In this document: positions 1 through 6,405 of the stretch, in pieces
How the letters are laid out: each line of letters starts with the position of its first letter
Position numbering within the stretch: position 1 is the stretch's first letter
Made by a program: the position numbers and the translations under genes
Assembly (NCBI GenBank): GCA_007128525.1
Contig: SKXG01000279.1
Span: 1 to 14,665 of the forward strand
DNA length: 14,665 nt
Direction of reading: 5' to 3'
Origin: Pseudomonadales bacterium
GTDB lineage: Bacteria > Pseudomonadota > Gammaproteobacteria > Pseudomonadales > Azotimanducaceae
The notes under the pieces: generated by a model
Database searches by the model: none
What the model was told of the DNA's origin: nothing
Seen by the model: only the letters and a program-made list of their open reading frames with translations

Positions 1-582
1 ATCGGCATGAGACAGTCCGCGCAGGCTGGCCACCAGGGCGTCCAGCGCTGCCTGGTCTGTCCGTACCCGGGTGCCATTGTTCAAGCGTGCCCATTCCTGG
101 GCCTGGCTGCGAATCAGTGCGAGCAGCTCTTCATCGCTGGGCAGGCGCAGCTGGAAGCCGGCCGACAGCCGACCCAGTTCGGTCGGCAATTCCAGCGCGT
201 GACTGATCATCACCACGGCGTTTTTCAGATGCGCCTGATCCAGCGCGATGTCTTTCAGGTGGCGAATGATCCGGTCACGACCGTCCTGACGCGTCTCCAG
301 GTAGGGATGAAAGTCACAGAGCACATAGAGGGCCGGCCCGGGTGTGCTGGCGATGTGCGCCAGCACGGCTTCGGGGTCCGTCAGCCGGCCACCGGCACCT
401 GGCTCATCGGCCATTTCCGCCGGGCGCAAGCCCCGGGTCGCCGACCACTGGTGGCAATGCAGTCCGCGCTTCATGGCGAATCTGAGCAGCAGCGTCATGA
501 CGCGCGGCTCATCTGGCGATTCCACCACCACCAACGGCACGCCGGCATCGAGGATCATGCTCAAGTCGCGGGTGTCGCCCAT
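1..582 (-). CDS. Ycf46-type AAA+ ATPase, N-terminal part (cut by window edge)
   Basis: An open frame on the minus strand runs from an ATG at 582-580 to the window edge without a stop, giving 194 residues. A strong Shine-Dalgarno (AGGAGG, complement of 589-594) lies 6 nt before the ATG and fixes the start. The N-terminus reads VPLVVVESPDEPRVMTLL and then CHQWSATRGLRP; a strand ending in 'ESxDE.R' followed by 'W(S/V)ATRGL' is typical of Ycf46-like AAA ATPases. The Walker A and B motifs would lie further on, outside the window, so ATPase activity is inferred from this N-terminal domain only. It is divergent from the HIT-coq7 pair with a 77 nt gap. In Pseudomonas, as I recall, a probable ATPase gene (PA0657) lies at the same place next to the HIT gene. 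The cellular role of this family in bacteria is poorly defined. An apparently open plus-strand frame over the same bases is a shadow. Confidence 0.8.
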   Translation of the reverse strand, partial: MGDTRDLSMILDAGVPLVVVESPDEPRVMTLLLRFAMKRGLHCHQWSATRGLRPAEMADEPGAGGRLTDPEAVLAHIASTPGPALYVLCDFHPYLETRQDGRDRIIRHLKDIALDQAHLKNAVVMISHALELPTELGRLSAGFQLRLPSDEELLALIRSQAQEWARLNNGTRVRTDQAALDALVASLRGLSHAD

Positions 583-659
583 GCGGGGCCTCCTTGCTTT
601 TCCGCTTCGGGAGTTTTCGCTAGAGTGCAGGCTGAGTCCACGTTAAGAGAGTCAGGTAC

Positions 660-1016
660 GTGACGAACAGGCCAGCAGACTGCATTTTTTGCAAGATCAT
701 AGAGCGGCAGATTCCTGCCGACATCCTATTTGAAGACGACGACCTGCTCGCGTTTCGCGATATTCATCCGCAGGCGCCGTTCCACGCCCTCATTATTCCG
801 AAAAAGCACATCAGCACCGTGAACGACATAGCAGAAGCCGACGCGCCGTTGATCGGCAAGATGGCCCTGCGTGCCCAGGCCCTGGCGGCTGAGCAGGGCA
901 TTACCGAAAGCGGCTTCCGGCTGGTCATGAACTGCAACCAGGAAGGTGGCCAGACGGTTTATCACATTCACATGCATGTGCTGGGTGGCCGTCAGCTGAA
1001 GCCGGGGCTGGGATAA
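660..1016 (+). CDS. HIT (histidine triad) family nucleotide-binding protein, HinT-like
   Basis: This 118-residue protein has the length of a HinT/HINT nucleotide hydrolase. The family hydrolyses nucleoside phosphoramidates and aminoacyl-adenylates in the cytoplasm as a homodimer. The triad H-I-H-M-H-V is at residues 102-107, with His104 the expected nucleophile. Upstream are CIFCKI (residues 8-13), the D-I-H turn at 34-36, and LIIPKKHI with His50, all usual for the family. Translation starts at GTG (660-662) behind a weak purine tract (AAGAGAG, about 645-651). Its TAA stop shares one base with the coq7 ATG (TAATG at 1014-1018), so the two are surely co-transcribed and probably translationally coupled. 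The biological link to ubiquinone synthesis is unclear; the pairing appears to be conserved gene order. Confidence 0.93.
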   Translation: MTNRPADCIFCKIIERQIPADILFEDDDLLAFRDIHPQAPFHALIIPKKHISTVNDIAEADAPLIGKMALRAQALAAEQGITESGFRLVMNCNQEGGQTVYHIHMHVLGGRQLKPGLG

Positions 1017-1657
1017 TGACGGCAGCGGACGACAATATCGCCGAGCGCCTGGTGCTGGGGCTGGACAGTGCACTGCGCACCTTGACCGGTCAGCACCAGG
1101 CCGGCCGCCCGAACCCGGCAGGTGATCTGCCCGAGGTGCCGGTTTCCGACGGCGAGCGGGCTGATGTGGCCGGCATGATGCGGGTCAACCATGCCGGTGA
1201 GGTCTGCGCTCAGGCGTTGTACGAAGGCCAGGCGCTGACCGCGCGGGACCCGGAGGTGCGGGCGGCGCTGCTGGCGGCCGCTGCTGAAGAAGTGGATCAC
1301 CTGGCCTGGTGCCGGGAGCGTCTTGATGAGCTGGAAGACCGGACCAGCCTGCTGAACCCGCTGTGGTTTGGTGCCTCTTATGGCCTTGGCGCCTTAACCG
1401 GACTGTTGGGTGACCGGGCAAGCCTGGGCTTTGTCGAGGCGACGGAAGATCAGGTCTGCCAGCACCTTGAGTCACACCTGGCGCGATTGCCGGAGAGCGA
1501 TCACCGCAGCCGCGCCATCCTGGCTCAAATGCGCGATGATGAAAGGCGTCATGGCGACCAGGCCCTGGCTGCCGGCGGCAGTGAGTTCCCACGCGGCGTA
1601 AAATCGCTGATGCGCCTGGTGTCGCGCGTCATGACCGAGACCAGCTACCGCATCTGA
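1016..1657 (+). CDS. coq7: 2-polyprenyl-3-methyl-6-methoxy-1,4-benzoquinone monooxygenase (Coq7)
   Basis: Coq7 is the diiron monooxygenase that adds the last ring hydroxyl in ubiquinone synthesis, acting on membrane-embedded demethoxyubiquinol. The 213 residues match the bacterial Coq7 length. The ferritin-like diiron ligands are visible in order: Glu62 in NHAGE, Glu92 and His95 in EEVDH, Glu144 in VEATEDQV, and Glu176 and His179 in DDERRHG. The hydrophobic stretch around residues 116-132 ([17 protein letters not shown]) is the usual membrane-associated helix. It starts at the ATG overlapping the HIT stop. Forty bases separate its stop from the convergent OsmC-like gene, and I see no clear terminator there. 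In Pseudomonas, as I recall, speD sits on the far side of coq7; here it is missing. Confidence 0.95.
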   Translation: MTAADDNIAERLVLGLDSALRTLTGQHQAGRPNPAGDLPEVPVSDGERADVAGMMRVNHAGEVCAQALYEGQALTARDPEVRAALLAAAAEEVDHLAWCRERLDELEDRTSLLNPLWFGASYGLGALTGLLGDRASLGFVEATEDQVCQHLESHLARLPESDHRSRAILAQMRDDERRHGDQALAAGGSEFPRGVKSLMRLVSRVMTETSYRI

Positions 1658-1697
1658 GGATCAGAGGGCCTGCCGCACCGTACAGCGCTAGGCCGTG

Positions 1698-2123
1698 TCA
1701 ATTTTCTGACGCTCTGATTTCATAATCGTGCGTAATCTCAACGCCGCCGGCCTCCAGCATCAGCGATGCCGAGCAATATTTGGTCGCCGACAGTTCGATT
1801 GCGCGCTTGACCGCACTCTCTTTCAGGTCTTTTCCGGTCACCACGAAGTGCAAGTGGATCTTCGTGAACACCGCCGGAATGCTATCTGCTCTCTCGGCTG
1901 TTAACTCCGTCACACAATCGGTCACCGGTTGTCGTGACTTTTTAAGAATGTCTATAACATCAAAGGACGTACAGCCACCGAGTCCCATGAGGACCAGTTC
2001 CATCGGGCGCACACCCTGGTTCTGGCCACCATGATCCGGCGGGCCGTCGATGACCACGCTGTGGCCGCTCCCGGAGTGAGCGACATAGAGTGCGTCTTTA
2101 ACCCAGTGGATTTTGGCTTTCAT
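1698..2123 (-). CDS. OsmC/Ohr-family protein (YhfA-like)
   Basis: The 141-residue protein has the OsmC fold signature: beta-rich N-terminus, then RPMELVLMGLGGCTSFDVIDIL with Cys51 at the start of the central helix, and a second cysteine at 117 in ATKYCSASLML. In Ohr and OsmC these two cysteines form the thiol pair that reduces organic hydroperoxides. In the YhfA-like branch, which this resembles (KIHWVKD start, GPPDHGGQNQGVRPMEL), the physiological substrate is uncertain, so I leave out a symbol. It starts at ATG 2123-2121 and diverges from the Crp/Vfr gene with a 155 nt shared intergenic region. As I recall, an OsmC-like gene (PA0653) also neighbours vfr in Pseudomonas. The low-copy antisense frames across it are shadows. 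Confidence 0.88.
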   Translation of the reverse strand: MKAKIHWVKDALYVAHSGSGHSVVIDGPPDHGGQNQGVRPMELVLMGLGGCTSFDVIDILKKSRQPVTDCVTELTAERADSIPAVFTKIHLHFVVTGKDLKESAVKRAIELSATKYCSASLMLEAGGVEITHDYEIRASEN

Positions 2124-2138
2124 TCGGTTCAGGCACTA

Positions 2139-2184
2139 TGTGATGGGTTAGAAGGCATGAATGATAACTGTGACCGCTCGTGCA
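2139..2184. promoter_or_regulatory. Weak candidate CRP/Vfr half-sites between the OsmC gene and crp/vfr
   Basis: Two TGTGA half-sites occur in the divergent intergenic region, at 2139-2143 and 2169-2173. Neither has a good TCACA partner at the standard 6 nt spacing: the partners are AGAAG and GTGCA. Crp/Vfr proteins often autoregulate, so position is the main argument. The match is weak and could be chance. Confidence 0.25.
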
Positions 2185-2245
2185 TGCATTCCTTGCCGTT
2201 CGTCGCAGTTCATTCGCGGTAGTCAAAAGCCTGTGCCAGGATTGA

Positions 2246-2256
2246 GCTTGCCAAGC
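2246..2256. repeat. Small inverted repeat just before the vfr ribosome-binding site
   Basis: GCTTG-C-CAAGC is a perfect 5-bp-arm inverted repeat ending about 8 nt before the GAAGGAG ribosome-binding site of the regulator gene. It could be part of an operator or a small hairpin. At this length it may also be chance. Confidence 0.3.
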
Positions 2257-2278
2257 AATTAACGAAGGAGCGTCAATC

Positions 2279-2974
2279 ATGCTTGCAGCGTCAAACTCTC
2301 CAACCAGGGGAATTGTGGTAAAACGTCCTCCGAGCAGCGGTCTTCCACACGTCAAGCCGCAGGAGGAGCAGCACTTGGATGCATTTCTGACTGCCGCGCA
2401 CCGGCGCAAGTATCCGGCCAAGAGCACGCTGATCTACGCGGGCGACAAAAGCGACTCGATCTATTTCATCCTCAAGGGTTCAGTAACCGTTCTGGTGGAA
2501 GATGAGTCCGGTCGCGAGATCATCGTGGCCTATCTGAACAAGGGCGATTTCTTCGGCGAAATGCCGTTGTTCCTTGACGACAACCCACGCAGTGCCTGGG
2601 TCAAGGCCAAGACCGAGTGTGAGGTCGCAGAGCTGTCCTATGCCAAGTTCCGCGAACTGGCCGAGAAGCACACGGAGTTGCTGTACGCCGTTGGCCGTCA
2701 AATGGCAGAGCGTTTGCGCAGCACCACGCAGAAGGTTAGCGATCTCGCTTTCCTGGACGTGACCGGCCGGGTTGCACGTACTCTGCTCGAGCTGACCAAG
2801 CAGCCTGATGCGATGACGCATCCTGATGGCATGCAGATCAAGATCACCCGCCAGGAAATCGGCCGTATTGTCGGCTGTTCCCGTGAAATGGTTGGGCGTG
2901 TACTGAAGACGCTGGTTGACCAGGGTCTGGTGTCCGTGAAAGGTAAGACGATGGTGGTCTACGGCACTCGCTGA
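2279..2974 (+). CDS. vfr: CRP-family cAMP-responsive transcription factor, Vfr-like
   Basis: A 231-residue global regulator of the Crp/Fnr family. The cyclic nucleotide domain spans about residues 35-145, with the phosphate-binding cassette FFGEMPLF...NPRSAWV. Glu94, Arg104 and Ser105 match the E. coli CRP cAMP ligands Glu72, Arg82 and Ser83. A dimer helix with TT at 149-150 matches T127/S128. The C-terminal helix-turn-helix reads [21 protein letters not shown], with Arg202, Glu203 and Arg207 equivalent to R180, E181 and R185 of CRP, so it should read the TGTGA-type operator. GGAG at 2267-2270, 8 nt before the ATG, fixes the start. It is about 20 residues longer at the N-terminus than E. coli CRP; Xanthomonas Clp, about 230 residues, is similar in length, but Clp lacks the Arg-Ser pair kept here. 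I prefer Vfr/CRP over Clp because the cAMP residues are intact. Confidence 0.9.
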   Translation: MLAASNSPTRGIVVKRPPSSGLPHVKPQEEQHLDAFLTAAHRRKYPAKSTLIYAGDKSDSIYFILKGSVTVLVEDESGREIIVAYLNKGDFFGEMPLFLDDNPRSAWVKAKTECEVAELSYAKFRELAEKHTELLYAVGRQMAERLRSTTQKVSDLAFLDVTGRVARTLLELTKQPDAMTHPDGMQIKITRQEIGRIVGCSREMVGRVLKTLVDQGLVSVKGKTMVVYGTR

Positions 2975-3014
2975 CCCCGTCGATTCGCCTGCCGCCCGGT
3001 GCTGCTGACAGGAC

Positions 3015-3032
3015 GTCGGCCGCCGGGCCGGC
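3015..3032. terminator. GC-rich hairpin after vfr, no T-tract
   Basis: GTCGGCC-GCCG-GGCCGGC folds into a 7-bp stem (one G-T pair) with a 4-nt loop, 41 nt after the vfr stop. No run of T follows. It may slow or end transcription between vfr and the cyclase gene, or only protect the RNA 3' end. The rest of the 134-nt gap shows no convincing promoter. Confidence 0.3.
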
Positions 3033-3108
3033 ACATGCGGGCTGTACTTGTCGTGCCGCGCCTCTTAGCATTCCCAAATACAGGGGATGTTTTCATACGG
3101 GAGGTTCT

Positions 3109-3888
3109 ATGGCGCGACAATTCATCGATCTGTCGATACACATCGACAACAACCCCCACTCTGATCACCCGGGCGGCGCGCCCAAGGTGCAGTATGTGAC
3201 CCATAAGCAGACTGCCGGTGGTCTGGCGCATTTCTTCAAGGGCCTAAAGCCCGAGGATCTGCCCGACAGCGAAGGCTGGGCGGTAGAGAACGTTACGCTC
3301 TCGACCCACAACGGCACCCACATGGACGCCCCCTGGCACTTCCACTCCACCACGGATCATGGCGCGCGCAAGGCGCCGAGCATCGACGAGACACCGCTGG
3401 AGTACTGCTTTCAGCCCGGCGTCAAACTGGACTTCCGACACCTGCCGGACGGCCACCTGGTCTCCGCGGCAGAGATCGAGGCGGAACTGGCCCGGATTGG
3501 CCATGAACTCAAACCGCTGGATATCGTGCTGGTGAACACCAGCGCCGGCGCGGCCTTCGGCGAGCCCGGCTATGTCGACAAGGGCTGTGGCATGGGCCGA
3601 GAAGCCACCCTGTACCTGACCGAGCGCGGTGTGCGTGTGGTGGGCACCGACGGCTGGTCCTGGGATGCCCCTTTCAATCATACTGCCCGCCGTTGGGAGC
3701 AGAGTCATGACCCGTCCATCATTTGGGAAGGGCACAAGGCCGGCCGGGAAATTCCATATTGGCAGATGGAAAAGCTGCACAACCTGGAAGCGTTGCCGTC
3801 CCATGGTTTTACGGTGGCCTGTTTCCCCGTCAAGATCCGCGACGCCTCTGCAGGCTGGACGCGCGCGGTTGCCATAATTGATGAATGA
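3109..3888 (+). CDS. Cyclase-family metal-dependent hydrolase (KynB/isatin hydrolase superfamily)
   Basis: A 259-residue protein of the 'putative cyclase' family (PF04199-type), which includes kynurenine formamidase and isatin hydrolase. The signature HxGTHxDxPxH is present as STHNGTHMDAPWHFH, giving metal ligands His67, His71 and Asp73 and the additional His77 and His79. The C-terminal block HGFTVACFPVKIRDASAGWTRAVAII matches the family's last strand region. It starts at ATG 3109 behind GGGAGG (3100-3105). At 259 residues it is longer than typical KynB (about 210) and closer to isatin hydrolase, but the substrate cannot be read from motifs. Its partner 43 nt downstream is a beta-ketoadipyl-CoA-type thiolase, so hydrolysis of a cyclic lactone, lactam or formamide in an aromatic degradation route is a reasonable inference. 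No kynureninase or ring-cleavage dioxygenase is present nearby. Confidence 0.87.
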   Translation: MARQFIDLSIHIDNNPHSDHPGGAPKVQYVTHKQTAGGLAHFFKGLKPEDLPDSEGWAVENVTLSTHNGTHMDAPWHFHSTTDHGARKAPSIDETPLEYCFQPGVKLDFRHLPDGHLVSAAEIEAELARIGHELKPLDIVLVNTSAGAAFGEPGYVDKGCGMGREATLYLTERGVRVVGTDGWSWDAPFNHTARRWEQSHDPSIIWEGHKAGREIPYWQMEKLHNLEALPSHGFTVACFPVKIRDASAGWTRAVAIIDE

Positions 3889-3910
3889 GGCTGGCCAGCG
3901 GGCCCGCCTC
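3887..3910. repeat. Stable hairpin between cyclase and thiolase genes
   Basis: GAGGC-T-GGCC-AGCG-GGCC-C-GCCTC folds as a 9-bp stem with one internal mismatch and a 4-nt loop. Its left arm overlaps the cyclase TGA stop, and the loop sits well before the thiolase ribosome-binding site (AGGAG, 3918-3922). With no T-tract it is unlikely to be a full terminator. It may stabilise or process the two-gene transcript and set different expression levels. Confidence 0.5.
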
Positions 3911-3931
3911 GCTGACCAGGAGCCGTAACTG

Positions 3932-5137
3932 ATGACAGACGCTTATATTTGCGATGCCGTGCGCACGCCCATTGGTCGTTTTGGGGGCGCCCTGGCCGCA
4001 GTGCGGGCCGACGATCTGGCCGCCATCCCGCTAAAGGCTTTGCTGGAACGCTATCCAGATCTAGATTTCTCGCAGGTCGATGACGTCTTCTTTGGTTGCG
4101 CCAATCAGGCCGGTGAAGACAACCGCAATGTGGCGCGCATGGCCAGTCTGCTGGCAGGGCTGCCCGAGTCTGTGCCGGGCAACACGGTCAACCGCCTGTG
4201 CGGTTCCGGCCTGGATGCCGTGGGTACGGCAGCGCGGGCGATCCGCTCCGGTGAAGCCGAGCTGATCATTGCCGGTGGCGTTGAGAGCATGTCGCGGGCG
4301 CCCTATGTGCTGGGCAAGGCGCCTACCGCTTTTGACCGCAATCAGGCCATTCAGGACACCACCATTGGCTGGCGCTTCATCAACCCGCTGATGAAGAAGC
4401 AGTATGGCGTCGACAGCATGCCGGAGACCGGTGAGAACGTGGCGGAGGAATTCGGCGTCTCGCGCGCGGACCAGGATGCCTTTGCGCTGCGCAGTCAGCA
4501 GCGCGCTGGCCAGGCATTGGAAAGTGGCCGCTTCGAGCGTGAGATCACGCCGGTGACCATACCACAGCGCCGGGGCGATCCGCTGGTCGTCTCGCGTGAT
4601 GAACACCCGCGCCCGGACACCACACTGGAAGCGCTGGCCAAGCTGCCGACCCCTTTCCGGGAAGGCGGCACGGTGACGGCTGGCAATGCCTCCGGAGTCA
4701 ATGACGGCGCGTGTGCGCTGATCATCGCCTCGGAAGCAGCTGCCAAACGCCACGGCCTGCGGCCGCGGGCCCGCATCCTGGGTATGGCGACTGCCGGCGT
4801 GGCACCGCGCATTATGGGTATCGGCCCGGCACCGGCGTCACGCAAGCTTCTCGAGCGCCTTAAACTATCCGTTGGCGATCTGGATGTCGTGGAGCTCAAT
4901 GAAGCTTTCGCATCACAGGGCGTTGCCGTGTTGCGCGAGCTCGGCATACCGGAAGATGGTGAGCACGTAAACCCGAACGGTGGCGCTATTGCCTTGGGTC
5001 ATCCGCTCGGTATGAGCGGCGCCCGCCTGGCGACCACAGCACTGTTCGAGCTGGAGGCGCGCGAGGGACGCTACGCGCTGTGCACCATGTGCATCGGCGT
5101 TGGTCAGGGTATTGCGGTGGTGCTGGAACGGGTTTGA
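3932..5137 (+). CDS. pcaF: Beta-ketoadipyl-CoA thiolase-type acetyl-CoA acyltransferase (PcaF-like)
   Basis: A 401-residue degradative thiolase. In PcaF the reaction is cleavage of 3-oxoadipyl-CoA by CoA to succinyl-CoA and acetyl-CoA, the last step of the beta-ketoadipate and phenylacetate routes. The nucleophile Cys90 is in NRLCGSGLDAVG, His357 in ALGHPLGMSGARL and Cys387 in CTMCIGVGQG; NEAFA follows the usual thiolase pattern. The N-terminus (YICDAVRTPIGRFGGALAAVRADDLAAIP), GCANQAGEDNRNVARMA, and DTTIGWRFINPLMKKQYGVDSMPET closely follow what I remember of Pseudomonas PcaF, which is why I use the symbol. It starts at ATG 3932 with AGGAG 9 nt upstream. None of the other pca genes (pcaIJ, pcaBDC) are in the window. 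A broader 3-ketoacyl-CoA substrate range remains possible. Confidence 0.88.
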   Translation: MTDAYICDAVRTPIGRFGGALAAVRADDLAAIPLKALLERYPDLDFSQVDDVFFGCANQAGEDNRNVARMASLLAGLPESVPGNTVNRLCGSGLDAVGTAARAIRSGEAELIIAGGVESMSRAPYVLGKAPTAFDRNQAIQDTTIGWRFINPLMKKQYGVDSMPETGENVAEEFGVSRADQDAFALRSQQRAGQALESGRFEREITPVTIPQRRGDPLVVSRDEHPRPDTTLEALAKLPTPFREGGTVTAGNASGVNDGACALIIASEAAAKRHGLRPRARILGMATAGVAPRIMGIGPAPASRKLLERLKLSVGDLDVVELNEAFASQGVAVLRELGIPEDGEHVNPNGGAIALGHPLGMSGARLATTALFELEAREGRYALCTMCIGVGQGIAVVLERV

Positions 5138-5151
5138 CGACCGTTGGCCGA

Positions 5152-5177
5152 GGCCCGGCAGCCTTGCTGGCCGGGCC
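5152..5177. terminator. Hairpin between convergent pcaF and esterase genes
   Basis: GGCCCGGCAGC at 5152-5162 pairs with GCTGGCCGGGCC at 5166-5177, an 11-bp GC stem with one bulged G and a CTT loop. It lies in the 46-nt gap between the converging stops (5137 and 5184), the expected place for a bidirectional terminator. There is no T-run on either side, so it would be a non-canonical or Rho-assisted terminator. Confidence 0.55.
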
Positions 5178-5183
5178 GCACGA

Positions 5184-6389
5184 TCAGGGCAGCGGTGAGA
5201 CCCTGTGGGTGAACCAGATCGCATCGACCTGCTGGGCCAGATCCAGTTTCAGCGTCTGATTGTACATATGCCCGACTTCAGCCAGGCCAAGTTTCTGCAG
5301 AGCCCAGCCGGGCACGATCAGGTTCTTGCCGGATTGTGCGAGCTGGTGGTTGATTGACGTGGACGGATAAGATGCTTCGCACGGCAGATCGGGAAACGGC
5401 TGACTGTCCCTGCCTTGGGCATAGAGCATCCAGGCCGAGAACGTGGGGATCTGACGTTCCTGACAAAGATGATGCCCCAATGACGAGACCAGACCGCCGC
5501 CAGGCCCGACACCAGCGAGCGACAGCGGGCTGTCGTTCCTGGCCAGGTGGAACATGTGGCCGAGCAATACCAGGCACTGATCCGGTCCCAGCCGGCCCAA
5601 CGCCAGTGTTACCTGGTCCTTCATGAAGTTCTCACGCCTGGCCATGGCTGGCCGCAGTGCTTCATAGCTTGCGGCCGGATGGGCTTCGTGCTGGTAACGG
5701 AGGTTGTCTATCAGGTTGCGCACCGTCTGCTGCAGTGTGATGGCCTGTGCGTCCGTGTACACCGTCAGACTGTTCAGTGCGGCTTCCAGGCGGCGTGTCT
5801 CTGCCATGATGGACTCGCCGGGCACTGGTTGGAGTGCCTCACGCACTTGCACCAGAGCAGTGTCGTCAGGAGATCCAGCTGCCAAAGACGCAGCCAACTC
5901 TGCGACCCAGGGATAAGCTGTATAGGCTGAGCCGATGTCGAATCCAAAGTATTGGTCGACGCAGTCAAGCTTGCGTAACTCATCGTAAAAGGTCGTCTGG
6001 GTTTGCCGAAATCCCGCCTTGGGGAAGCGCTCCGCAGCCCCCGCCAGTATGCCGGTAGGCAGGTCATCCCTGTCGCTCCGGCGGGGTGCGGCGTCTCCCA
6101 GCGTATCGGTTCGGTCGAGCAGGCTTTGATCGCCGGTGCGAAAGTATTGATCTACCAAGCGGCCATCGGTCCAGCTCAGCTCTTCGCCGACTACCAGGCG
6201 TCGTTTGCGGCCCAGTTCGCGTAGCCACCAGAGGCGGAAGTCAGTCTTCTCTCGGATAAAGTGGTTGCTTTCACCCAGCATGACCACCTGCTTCCCGACT
6301 GCTGCTTCTAGCAGGGCCTCAACTTCATCGGCGCTTGCCGGTGTCGGTGACAGGCTCTGCGGCTCAAGCGCAAGCGTTTCAATATACAA
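5184..6389 (-). CDS. Erythromycin esterase-like (EreA/EreB superfamily) protein
   Basis: About 401 residues from the TTG I chose at 6389-6387. Signatures of the erythromycin-esterase superfamily: QVVMLGESNHFIREKTDFRLWWLREL with Glu40 and His43 matching the GE..H catalytic motif, then VVGEELSWTDGRLVDQYFRTGD (acidic residue and Y-R-G turn), and near the C-terminus CLVLLGHMFHLARN, matching the '.HN.H' histidine block. Most chromosomal members have no known substrate, and macrolide hydrolysis should not be assumed. The frame is open back to another TTG at 6464, which would overlap the upstream gene by 59 nt; the TTG at 6389 lies 18 nt (6388-6406 side) after that gene's stop with a weak GGGA before it, and the domain begins well downstream, so I prefer it. 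Last gene of a three-gene minus-strand unit; no signal peptide seen. Confidence 0.72.
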   Translation of the reverse strand: MYIETLALEPQSLSPTPASADEVEALLEAAVGKQVVMLGESNHFIREKTDFRLWWLRELGRKRRLVVGEELSWTDGRLVDQYFRTGDQSLLDRTDTLGDAAPRRSDRDDLPTGILAGAAERFPKAGFRQTQTTFYDELRKLDCVDQYFGFDIGSAYTAYPWVAELAASLAAGSPDDTALVQVREALQPVPGESIMAETRRLEAALNSLTVYTDAQAITLQQTVRNLIDNLRYQHEAHPAASYEALRPAMARRENFMKDQVTLALGRLGPDQCLVLLGHMFHLARNDSPLSLAGVGPGGGLVSSLGHHLCQERQIPTFSAWMLYAQGRDSQPFPDLPCEASYPSTSINHQLAQSGKNLIVPGWALQKLGLAEVGHMYNQTLKLDLAQQVDAIWFTHRVSPLP

Positions 6390-6405
6390 AGTATTTTGTC
6401 CCGGC

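Noticed and set aside
7..663. Long plus-strand open frame at the left edge
   Set aside because: The minus strand over the same bases encodes a recognisable Ycf46-type protein with a strong ribosome-binding site; the plus frame has no recognisable motif and runs into the HIT start.
3244..3804. 186-codon minus-strand frame inside the cyclase gene
   Set aside because: Shadow of a gene with an intact HxGTHxDxPxH motif.
4061..4753. 230-codon minus-strand frame inside pcaF
   Set aside because: Antisense to a thiolase with all catalytic motifs; arises from GC-rich codon use.
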